Of a stretch of 64,000 nt of DNA, positions 29,509 through 36,940 are shown piece by piece. A program made the position numbers and the translations under genes. Numbering within the stretch: position 1 is the first letter of the stretch; the number at the start of each line of letters is the position of its first letter. This DNA comes from Flavobacterium gillisiae. GTDB lineage: Bacteria; Bacteroidota; Bacteroidia; Flavobacteriales; Flavobacteriaceae. Below the pieces are notes generated by a model. It saw only the letters and a program-made list of their open reading frames with translations. It was not told the DNA's origin and did not search any database. The DNA is taken from assembly GCF_900107635.1 (NCBI RefSeq), contig NZ_FNRD01000003.1, forward strand, positions 248,001 to 312,000, read 5' to 3'.

Positions 29509-29613
29509 ATGACAAATAACAGAACAACATATCAATCTTCGATAACAACTCAAATTTGGGTTGCAACTTCTGTTACTTCTACATTTACAGCTACAACAAC
29601 TACTACCCCTTAG
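29509..29613 (+). CDS. thrL: Threonine operon leader peptide
   Basis: A 34-codon reading frame (ATG 29509, TAG 29611-29613) that starts right after a perfect promoter. Fourteen of 34 residues are Thr, ending ATTTTTP before the stop, with two Ile and two Val. The five consecutive Thr codons (29593-29607) lie against an inverted repeat TACCCC/GGGGTA that spans the stop codon. This is the design of a ribosome-stalling attenuator: when charged tRNA-Thr is scarce, the ribosome stops in the Thr run and alters folding of the RNA before thrA, 108 bp downstream. Thr-rich leaders are known for enterobacterial thr operons, but the sequence here is unrelated to E. coli thrL, so the symbol is by analogy. 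Confidence 0.85.
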   Translation: MTNNRTTYQSSITTQIWVATSVTSTFTATTTTTP

Positions 29614-29662
29614 GGGTATACATTTTACATATAATCCTATTTTATATTTTTCTTTTTTTAAG
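29602..29662 (+). promoter_or_regulatory. Attenuator structure of the thr operon
   Basis: Two mutually exclusive pairings share AGGGGTA. Pairing one is TACCCC (29604-29609) with GGGGTA (29613-29618), which uses the Thr/Pro codons and stop. Pairing two is AGGGGTATA (from 29612) with TATAATCCT (29630-29638), which is followed by the T-rich stretch 29640-29659. The second resembles a weak terminator. Which state terminates needs a folding calculation. Confidence 0.55.
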
Positions 29663-29721
29663 AAGGAAAGATTTTAGGTGGGTAAATAGCATTGCCATTT
29701 TTCTAAAATAAAACAAACACA

Positions 29722-32169
29722 ATGAAAGTATTAAAATTTGGCGGAACTTCGGTAGCCAATGCACAAAATATAAAACTAGTCCTTGAGATAGTTCAAAACC
29801 AAGCAAAACAAGACCAATTAATCGTAGTTGTATCTGCCCTTAGTAAAGTAACTGATCTACTTCAGTTGGCTTCATTAAGAGCCGCTTCTAATGATGAAAG
29901 CTACAAGGAAATTGTGGCTGATATTGAGAAAAAACATTTAGATGCTGTAAAAGAATTGATTCCTGTAAGCGAGCAAAGTAGCTTACTAAGTCATATCAAA
30001 CGCATCATCAATCATCTAGAAACTTTATTAGACGGTTGTTACCTTCTAGGAGAACTATCAAATAGAACTGCTGACACTATTTTGAGTTTTGGAGAATTGC
30101 TTTCTTCTTATATCATCGCTGAGGCACTTAAACAAGATTTTAAAAGCAGTAATTATAAAGACAGCCGTGAGTTAATTAAAACCAACAATAATTTTGGAAA
30201 AGCTGCCGTAAATTTCAAAGTTACTGATGAATTAATTGTTGCTTTTTTTGCCTCGAATGAAAGTCAGGTGGTTGTAATGCCTGGTTTTATTTCGTCTTCT
30301 ATTGATGGAATCAACACTACTTTAGGACGTGGTGGATCAGATTATACCGCTGCAATACTAGCTGGAGCATTAGACGCGACTGATTTAGAAATCTGGACTG
30401 ATGTCAACGGTATGTTTACGGCTAACCCGAAAATCGTAAAACAAGCCCAACCAATTGCTTCTATATCGTATCAAGAAGCGATGGAGTTGTCTCATTTTGG
30501 TGCCAAAGTGTTGTTTCCACCCACTATTCAGCCAGTTCTAAGAAAAAATATTCCTATTCATATCAAGAATACTTTCGAACCAAAAGCAGAGGGAACTTAT
30601 ATTTCTAATCAATCTATTTCTAATGGTCAGCCTGTAAAAGGAATCAGCCATATTGAAAACATCACATTGATCACACTTGAAGGTCCAGGAATGATTGGAG
30701 TATCTGGTTCGTCAAAAAGACTTTTTGAAGTTTTATCTCTTGAAGAAATCAATGTTATCTTTATTACTCAAGCTTCTTCCGAACACTCTATTTGCATTGG
30801 AATTCTAAATGAAGATGCCGAAGCCGCCGAAGCTGCAATCAACAAAGCCTTTGAAATCGAGATTTTGCAACACAAAGTAGATCCTTGTATCGTAGAAAAA
30901 AATCTATGTATTATTGCTTTAGTTGGCGAAAACATGAAAAACCACCAAGGATTGAGCGGTAAAATGTTCAGTACTTTAGGAAAAAACAATGTCAACATTC
31001 GTGCGATTGCCCAAGGTGCTTCTGAAAGAAACATATCAGCAGTAATCAATCAAAGAGATGTAAAAAAAGCATTGAATACACTTCACGAACGTTTCTTTGA
31101 AGACAATACAAAACAGTTGAATTTGTTTGTTATGGGTGTTGGTAATGTAGGTGAGAAATTCATCGATCAGATCAACCAACAAAAGAAGTTCCTAAAAGAA
31201 AACTTAAAAATAAATCTTCGTGTAATCGCTTTGTCTAATTCACGCAAAATGATTTTTGATGAAGATGGAATTGACTTAAAAGCATGGCAACCTCTTATCG
31301 AAAAAGGAGATGCTGCGGACCAACAATTGTTTATTAACAAAGTAAAAGAGCTGAATTTACGTAATAGTATTTTTGTGGATATCACGGCAAACGAAGGTGT
31401 TTCTAAAACATACGAGCATTTCTTAAGACAAAGTGTAGCCGTTGTAACTTGTAATAAAATCGCCTGCTCTTCTGCTTTTGAAAATTATAAAAATCTTAAA
31501 ACTTTATCCCGAAGATACAATGCCCCTTTCTTGTTTGAAACAAATGTTGGAGCAGGATTACCTATCATTGACACAGTTAAAAATCTAGTCGCATCAGGAG
31601 ATAAAGTCAACAAAATTCAAGCTGTTTTATCTGGTAGTTTAAACTTTATCTTTAATAATTTTGATGAAAATAACGCTTTCAATGAAGTAGTAAAAGAAGC
31701 TGGTGTTCAAGGATTTACAGAGCCTGACCCAAAGATAGATTTGAGCGGAATTGATGTCGCCAGAAAGATTCTAATTTTGATTCGCGAGAGTGGTTACGAA
31801 ATGGAAATTGAAGAAATTGAAAATCAATCTTTCCTTCCTGCTGCTTGTATGGAAACTACAAATAATGAAGATTTCTTTAAATCTCTTGTAGAACATGCTG
31901 CTCATTTTGAAGGTATTTTGGCGGAAGCTAACGCCAAAGAAAGTCGCCTAAAATTTGTTGCTCAATTTGAAAATGGTAATGCTAGTGTCGGTTTGCAATT
32001 CATCCCAAAAGACCATCCTTTTTACAACTTAGAAGGAAAAGACAATATTGTATTATTCTATACAGATCGTTATGTTGACCAACCTTTATTGATAAAAGGT
32101 GCAGGTGCCGGAGCTGCAGTTACTGCTTCAGGAATTTTTGCCGATGTGATTCGAATTGGAAACGTATAG
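29722..32169 (+). CDS. thrA: Bifunctional aspartokinase / homoserine dehydrogenase
   Basis: An 815-residue fusion catalysing the first and third steps from aspartate to threonine. The aspartokinase part (about 1-290) starts with MKVLKFGGTSVAN and carries the TTLGRGGSDYTA site. Two ACT domains follow (about 305-460, ITLEGPGMIGVSG and IALVGENMKNHQGLSG), the usual place for Thr feedback binding. The homoserine dehydrogenase part (about 465-815) has the NAD(P)-binding FVMGVGNVGEKFI, and ETNVGAGLPIIDTV and GFTEPDPKIDLSGIDVARK. First gene of thrA-thrB-thrC, under a Thr-rich leader. Confidence 0.96.
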   Translation: MKVLKFGGTSVANAQNIKLVLEIVQNQAKQDQLIVVVSALSKVTDLLQLASLRAASNDESYKEIVADIEKKHLDAVKELIPVSEQSSLLSHIKRIINHLETLLDGCYLLGELSNRTADTILSFGELLSSYIIAEALKQDFKSSNYKDSRELIKTNNNFGKAAVNFKVTDELIVAFFASNESQVVVMPGFISSSIDGINTTLGRGGSDYTAAILAGALDATDLEIWTDVNGMFTANPKIVKQAQPIASISYQEAMELSHFGAKVLFPPTIQPVLRKNIPIHIKNTFEPKAEGTYISNQSISNGQPVKGISHIENITLITLEGPGMIGVSGSSKRLFEVLSLEEINVIFITQASSEHSICIGILNEDAEAAEAAINKAFEIEILQHKVDPCIVEKNLCIIALVGENMKNHQGLSGKMFSTLGKNNVNIRAIAQGASERNISAVINQRDVKKALNTLHERFFEDNTKQLNLFVMGVGNVGEKFIDQINQQKKFLKENLKINLRVIALSNSRKMIFDEDGIDLKAWQPLIEKGDAADQQLFINKVKELNLRNSIFVDITANEGVSKTYEHFLRQSVAVVTCNKIACSSAFENYKNLKTLSRRYNAPFLFETNVGAGLPIIDTVKNLVASGDKVNKIQAVLSGSLNFIFNNFDENNAFNEVVKEAGVQGFTEPDPKIDLSGIDVARKILILIRESGYEMEIEEIENQSFLPAACMETTNNEDFFKSLVEHAAHFEGILAEANAKESRLKFVAQFENGNASVGLQFIPKDHPFYNLEGKDNIVLFYTDRYVDQPLLIKGAGAGAAVTASGIFADVIRIGNV

Positions 32170-32188
32170 CCCCTAACCCCTAAAGGGG
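32169..32188. repeat. CCCCTAAAGGGG inverted repeat between thrA and thrB
   Basis: GCCCCTAACCCCTAAAGGGG, directly after the thrA stop. A C-rich direct repeat plus palindrome, unusual in this AT-rich DNA; it looks like a short dispersed repeat fragment. No T run, so probably not a terminator within the operon. Confidence 0.5.
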
Positions 32189-32207
32189 AACAAAAACTAT
32201 AAAGAAA

Positions 32208-33128
32208 ATGAACGAAATAAAAATATTCTGTCCCGCTACAATTGCTAATCTATCCTGTGGATTTGATGTACTCGGTCTTTGCTTAGACAATGTGGGGGAC
32301 GAAATGATTATTAGAAAATCAGATCAAAAGGGGATTCGCATCACTAAATTAGTCGGTGCCGATTTACCCTTAGAAACGGAGAAAAATGTGGCTGGAGTTG
32401 CTGCTTTGGCAATGCTCGAAGCTTTGAAATCAGACGCGGGATTCGAAATCGAAATATACAAAAACATCAAAGCCGGTAGCGGAATCGGAAGCAGTGCTGC
32501 CAGCTCTGCAGGAGCGGTTTTTGGAATCAATGAATTGCTTGGTCGCCCTTTTGAAATAAAAGACTTGGTGCAATTTGCTATGCAAGGCGAAAAACTAGCT
32601 TGCGGAAACGCTCATGCCGACAACGTTGCTCCTGCCCTATTGGGTGGATTTACATTAGTGCGAAGCTACAGTCCTTTAGATATTATAAAAATAGAAAGTC
32701 CATCAGAATTGTATGCGACGGTAGTTCATCCTCAGATTGAACTTAAAACATCCGATGCTCGTTCCGTATTAAAGCAAACGGTTTCCCTAAAAAGCGCAAT
32801 TATGCAATGGGGAAATGTGGGCGGATTAATTGCCGGTTTATATACTAAGGATTATGACTTGATAGGCCGCTCGCTACATGACGAAATCGTGGAGCCGTTG
32901 CGTTCTGTATTAATTCCTGGTTTTGACTTAATCAAACAAACCGCATTAGAAAACGGTGCTCTAGGATCTGGAATATCAGGTTCTGGCCCTTCTATTTTTG
33001 CTTTAAGCAAAGGAAGAGACGCCGCCGACAAAATCGCCAAAGCCATGAGCGCAGTCTATGACGAAATGAAATTACCGTATGAAATTCACGTTTCAAAAGT
33101 GAATCCTGATGGAGTACGTATATTATAA
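32208..33128 (+). CDS. thrB: Homoserine kinase
   Basis: A 306-residue GHMP-family kinase that phosphorylates L-homoserine. The ATP-binding loop is GSGIGSSAASSAGAV at about residues 90-104. The N-terminal signature (CPATIANLSCGFDVLGLCLD) and the C-terminal GSGISGSGPSIFAL glycine-rich motif are as in ThrB. It lies between thrA and thrC, with a 38-bp gap from thrA that holds a short palindrome. Confidence 0.96.
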   Translation: MNEIKIFCPATIANLSCGFDVLGLCLDNVGDEMIIRKSDQKGIRITKLVGADLPLETEKNVAGVAALAMLEALKSDAGFEIEIYKNIKAGSGIGSSAASSAGAVFGINELLGRPFEIKDLVQFAMQGEKLACGNAHADNVAPALLGGFTLVRSYSPLDIIKIESPSELYATVVHPQIELKTSDARSVLKQTVSLKSAIMQWGNVGGLIAGLYTKDYDLIGRSLHDEIVEPLRSVLIPGFDLIKQTALENGALGSGISGSGPSIFALSKGRDAADKIAKAMSAVYDEMKLPYEIHVSKVNPDGVRIL

Positions 33129-33148
33129 CACAATTTAAAAATATTTAA

Positions 33149-33239
33149 GATTTTTGATTAACGATTTTTGATTTCAGATGTAACTTACGTTGCTAGAAAA
33201 AATCAAAAATCAAAAATCGTTAATCTTCAATCAAAAATC
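33149..33239. repeat. Large inverted repeat between thrB and thrC
   Basis: The left arm is at 33149-33173. Its inner 18 bases (33156-33173, GATTAACGATTTTTGATT) are perfectly complementary to 33208-33225; the outer part pairs with 33229-33239 after a small insertion. Loop about 34 nt. It ends 3 bp before the thrC ATG, so a folded RNA would lie next to the ribosome binding site. It could lower thrC translation or mark an inserted dispersed palindrome. Confidence 0.75.
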
Positions 33240-33242
33240 ACA

Positions 33243-34532
33243 ATGAAATACTACAGTTTAAACCATAACGCCCCAAACGTTTCCTTTCAGGAAGCAGTAA
33301 TACAAGGATTAGCTTCTGATAAAGGATTGTATTTTCCAGAAAACATAACACCACTGCCTCAGGCCTTTTTCGATACTATCGAAAATTTAAGCAATGAAGA
33401 AATTGCTTTTGAAGCTATTAAACAATTTGTAGGAGATGAAATTCCCGCTGATGTACTTAAAGAAATCATTGCTGACACCCTGTGTTTTGATTTTCCGGTG
33501 GTCGAAGTAGAGAAAGGAATTTACTCCCTTGAATTATTCCATGGCCCAACAATGGCGTTTAAGGACGTAGGAGCGCGTTTCATGTCACGATGTTTGGCCT
33601 ACTTCAATAAAGACAAAAAAGACAGTAAGAACACCGTTCTTGTTGCTACTTCCGGAGATACCGGTGGTGCAGTTGCAAGCGGGTTTCTAGGTGTTGCTGG
33701 CGTAGAAGTGATCATTTTATATCCTTCTGGAAAAGTGAGCGACATTCAGGAAAAACAGCTTACGACTTTAGGTCAAAACATTAAAGCACTCGAAGTAGAT
33801 GGTGTTTTTGATGATTGTCAAGACATGGTTAAAAAAGCTTTCTTAGACGATAGTTTAAAGCATCATAATCTAACTTCGGCAAATTCGATTAATATCGCAC
33901 GGTGGTTGCCGCAAATGTTTTACTTTTTCTTTGCTTACAAGGAATTGAAGAAGCAAAATAAGGAATTGGTATTCTCTTGCCCGAGTGGGAATTTCGGAAA
34001 TATCTGCGCCGGAATCATGGCAAAAAAGTTAGGCTTGCCCCTACTTCATTTTGTGGCTTCCACCAATGTAAATGATACAGTGCCCCGATTTTTAGCAAGT
34101 GGATTTTATGATCCTAAACCATCCAAAGCAACGATTTCTAATGCGATGGATGTTGGGAATCCAAGTAATTTCATTCGAATTCAGGAAATGTACCACAACG
34201 ATTTGGCCCAATTCAAGAAAGACTTCTCTTCTTATACTTTTACAGATGAAGAAACAACTGAGGCGATGAAAACTATTTATAACACAAACGGCTATATCGC
34301 TGAACCGCATGGTGCCGTGGGTTATTTAGGATTGAAAAAAGAATTGCATAACTATCCAAATGCTATTGGTATTTTCCTTGAAACTGCACATCCTATTAAA
34401 TTTTTGGACGTTGTGGAACCAGCTTTAAATGTAAAATTACCGATTCCTGCACAAATAGAAAGTGTGATGGATAAAGAAAAAGTAAGCACTAAAATTAAAA
34501 CATACGAAGAGTTGAAAGCTTTTTTAGGATAA
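33243..34532 (+). CDS. thrC: Threonine synthase
   Basis: A PLP enzyme of 429 residues from the chosen ATG that turns O-phosphohomoserine into threonine. The PLP lysine lies in GPTMAFKDVGARFMSR, the phosphate-binding part in VATSGDTGGAVASGF, and CPSGNFGNICAG is also typical. The frame opens upstream at 33168, but that extension is translated from the inverted repeat and has no protein-like character; the MKYYSLNHNAPNVSFQEAV start matches the family N-terminus. Last gene of the thr operon, followed by a strong terminator. Confidence 0.95.
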   Translation: MKYYSLNHNAPNVSFQEAVIQGLASDKGLYFPENITPLPQAFFDTIENLSNEEIAFEAIKQFVGDEIPADVLKEIIADTLCFDFPVVEVEKGIYSLELFHGPTMAFKDVGARFMSRCLAYFNKDKKDSKNTVLVATSGDTGGAVASGFLGVAGVEVIILYPSGKVSDIQEKQLTTLGQNIKALEVDGVFDDCQDMVKKAFLDDSLKHHNLTSANSINIARWLPQMFYFFFAYKELKKQNKELVFSCPSGNFGNICAGIMAKKLGLPLLHFVASTNVNDTVPRFLASGFYDPKPSKATISNAMDVGNPSNFIRIQEMYHNDLAQFKKDFSSYTFTDEETTEAMKTIYNTNGYIAEPHGAVGYLGLKKELHNYPNAIGIFLETAHPIKFLDVVEPALNVKLPIPAQIESVMDKEKVSTKIKTYEELKAFLG

Positions 34533-34551
34533 ACTTTCAACATCAAATATA

Positions 34552-34590
34552 ACAACCGACTGAGAAGTGATTTTCAGTCGGTTTTTTTTA
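34552..34590 (+). terminator. Terminator of the thr operon
   Basis: Stem AACCGACTGA/TCAGTCGGTT followed by eight T. Confidence 0.92.
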
Positions 34591-35060
34591 TGTAACTAAT
34601 TCTCCGTTTTTATAATTAGTTTTCTGTAAGTAAAATCACTAGTTTTGATTTAAATAGTAGAAAAATAGGGATAAGATAAATAACCCTTTGATTTTAGATC
34701 TCTATTCGACTTTGTAGTACTAGCATGAACTAATTGCTTCTCCTATTGAAAAAGACAATGTTACTACTAATGCTTTTATTTGGAATGCTATCTTGTTCGT
34801 CAAAACAAAACCAGAAGAATAAAAGGACTTTTTTTGTTATAAAAATTTTAGAATTAAAATTATATGAACATCATTCTTTAGATTCCAAACTCATCAAAAA
34901 ATAAAAATGGGAGAAATTTATAACTTATATACTTTTTAAAAACAGAACAATCAAAAGAAGATGGCAACACAAAATTAGCATAATCGATATTTATTACTAA
35001 ATCAAAGGTCATTGCAACTATTCTTATACAAACCTTTATCTATACAATAAAACAACACTT
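34591..35060. other. Spacer with a decayed lipoprotein-like frame
   Basis: This stretch holds only the short frame at 34758-34904 and frame-shifted protein-like fragments after it (for example NLYTF, then FLKTEQSKEDGNTK in another frame). It reads like the debris of one small gene. Confidence 0.35.
34758..34904 (+). pseudogene. Small lipoprotein-like frame, probably a gene remnant
   Basis: 48 codons from ATG (an in-frame TTG lies at 34746). It begins with a lipoprotein signal, MLLLMLLFGMLSCSSKQNQ, lipobox MLSC. The remainder is short and basic, and protein-like sequence resumes downstream in other frames. It may be a tiny real lipoprotein, but a truncated, frameshifted gene is more likely. 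Confidence 0.35.
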
Positions 35061-35774
35061 ATGAAAAACATTCAACATATCATTTTAATTATCACATTGT
35101 TCTGTGCAAATACGATTCAGAGTCAGGAAGAAACTATCGGCGTAAACTGGTCAAAGACTTTTGTCGAAAAGGATTTTAATAATACCAAGCTCTATAATAA
35201 AAAAACAGGAATCGAAATCTCAAAGAAAGAGTTTGGAATACTCGTTCAAGAAAATCCGAATTTGTCTTTGGAGAAGGAGATCGATGAGGCTGGAAATGTT
35301 ACTAGGTATATGTATGATCCGAATAATCTAAATAGTTATGAAAAACGAGCACTTAACGCTACAGCATCTGCTAAAGGTAACTTTCCAAATTTCAAGCTAA
35401 CAACAATTGACGGAACACAAATAGAACTTTCTAAACTAAATGGGAAAATTGTTATTCTGAGATTTGAACTTTTTGCTACCGATTTCCATTTTAAAAAACA
35501 AGAAATTCAGGAACTTGACGAAAAAATCAATGCACTAGAAAATAAAAATGCCGTTAAAGCTATTATCGTCTTTCAATGCTCTGAAAGTGATGTGCGAAAA
35601 GGTTTTGACCTCGAGAATTCGAATTTTGAATTAGTCGCCAATGGACAAAATTTTATTGAAAAATATGGCATATCACGATTCCCATCAACACTACTAATTG
35701 ACCAAGATGGAAATCTCATTGAGAAATATGTTTATTCGGAAGATATTACTTTAAAAGATCATATTAAAAAATAG
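35061..35774 (+). CDS. Secreted thioredoxin-fold (redoxin-like) protein lacking CxxC
   Basis: A 237-residue protein with a signal peptide (IQHIILIITLFCANTIQSQ). The C-terminal half (from about residue 108) has the TlpA/AhpC-TSA pattern: FPNFKLTTIDGTQIELSKLNGKIVILRFE, then GISRFPSTLLIDQDGNLIEKY with the cis-Pro of thioredoxins. Where TlpA-type proteins have WCxxC, this one reads LFATDFHFKK, so both redox cysteines are missing. It is therefore unlikely to be a disulfide reductase; binding or a structural role is more plausible. Single gene with no operon partner. Confidence 0.7.
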   Translation: MKNIQHIILIITLFCANTIQSQEETIGVNWSKTFVEKDFNNTKLYNKKTGIEISKKEFGILVQENPNLSLEKEIDEAGNVTRYMYDPNNLNSYEKRALNATASAKGNFPNFKLTTIDGTQIELSKLNGKIVILRFELFATDFHFKKQEIQELDEKINALENKNAVKAIIVFQCSESDVRKGFDLENSNFELVANGQNFIEKYGISRFPSTLLIDQDGNLIEKYVYSEDITLKDHIKK

Positions 35775-36064
35775 TACTACAGTATCATGTCTTGAATTAA
35801 TTTATCTGATTTACACTTAATATAGTAAGTGCTAATATTGTTCATACAACACTTTTTTGTCTGAAATAGATTTAACAAGTAAGTCTTATTGAGCAAACCA
35901 ACTATATGGCTTTTTATAGTCTAAAAAATTCTTGTTTTTAACATCTCTTAACATACTGTTTTGTACGATTTAACATTAAATAACTTGTACTCTTTACACT
36001 ATAAGGGATGTCGTCTATCTTATTATGCCTAATTTTACATCAAACTTTAAAAAAGGATAATACA

Positions 36065-36703
36065 ATGAAAAACTTAAAACTGATTGCTCTGGCAATGATT
36101 CTGATTACTGCCGTTAGCTGTAAAGATTCTAAGAAAGAGACGGAAGGAACTACTACAGAAATTCAAACGACAGATGGAACGTACAGTGTAGTAAATGATT
36201 CTACCAAAGTGAGTTTTACTGCTTATAAAACAACAGACAAAGCAGCTGTTGGCGGTACATTTAAAGAAATAACATTAACGAATTCAGGACAAGGAGAAAC
36301 AGCATTAGAAGCTTTGAACGGTACTAAATTTAGTATTCCAGTAAGTAGTTTATTTACTAATGACGCTACGGGAACCAGAGATCCTAAGATTTTAAAATTC
36401 TTTTTTGGAGTGATGAAAAACACAGAACTTATCTCGGGTGAGTTTAAAGTTGCTGCAGATAATACTTGCTCTATAGATATGCTATTAAACGGAAAAATAG
36501 CAAATATTCCTTTACAATATACCACGAATAGTGATACTAGCTTGTCTTTTGATGGAGTGATGAATTTAGAAAACTGGGATGCTTTAGCAGCAGTAGCGTC
36601 AATCAATAAAGCATGTGAGGCATTGCATACAGGTAAAGATGGTGTAAGTAAAACATGGAGCGAAGTAGCAGTACATGCTGATGTTTTATTAAACAAAAAC
36701 TAG
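36065..36703 (+). CDS. YceI-family lipoprotein
   Basis: A 212-residue protein with lipobox AVSC (MKNLKLIALAMILITAVSCKDS), hence a periplasm- or outer membrane-attached lipoprotein. The mature part has the YceI lipocalin-like beta-barrel pattern (DGTYSVVNDSTKVSFTAYKTT, then GKIANIPLQY). YceI proteins bind polyisoprenoid or other lipids. An ATG 57 bp upstream in the same frame would bury the signal peptide, so the start at 36065 is preferred. It ends in a terminator. Confidence 0.82.
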   Translation: MKNLKLIALAMILITAVSCKDSKKETEGTTTEIQTTDGTYSVVNDSTKVSFTAYKTTDKAAVGGTFKEITLTNSGQGETALEALNGTKFSIPVSSLFTNDATGTRDPKILKFFFGVMKNTELISGEFKVAADNTCSIDMLLNGKIANIPLQYTTNSDTSLSFDGVMNLENWDALAAVASINKACEALHTGKDGVSKTWSEVAVHADVLLNKN

Positions 36704-36764
36704 ACTGACTAGTATTCAGTTCTACTGAATTCTTTCGTTTGGAAAGCAAATACCTATTTAGTTA

Positions 36765-36804
36765 TAAAGCTACTGACAATGTAAAGTTAGTAGCTTTTTT
36801 TTTA
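36765..36804 (+). terminator. Terminator after the YceI gene
   Basis: Stem AAAGCTACTGAC/GTTAGTAGCTTT followed by a long T run. Confidence 0.88.
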
Positions 36805-36940
36805 TGAGAGTAATTATCGATATCCCTTCTTATTTACATTAATATTCCGCACGTTAAATCTACTTCATCAACTCAATAACAGGACAAACATGGTCTTATA
36901 AACTTGTTCTAGAAGAAGACAGAGAATAGACTAATTACAC

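Noticed and set aside
29338-29553. 71-codon minus-strand frame upstream of the thr operon
   Set aside because: It overlaps the thr promoter and leader, has no family features, and the opposite strand explains the sequence better.
36223-36696. 157-codon minus-strand frame
   Set aside because: It lies wholly inside the YceI gene, which has a clear lipobox and family match.
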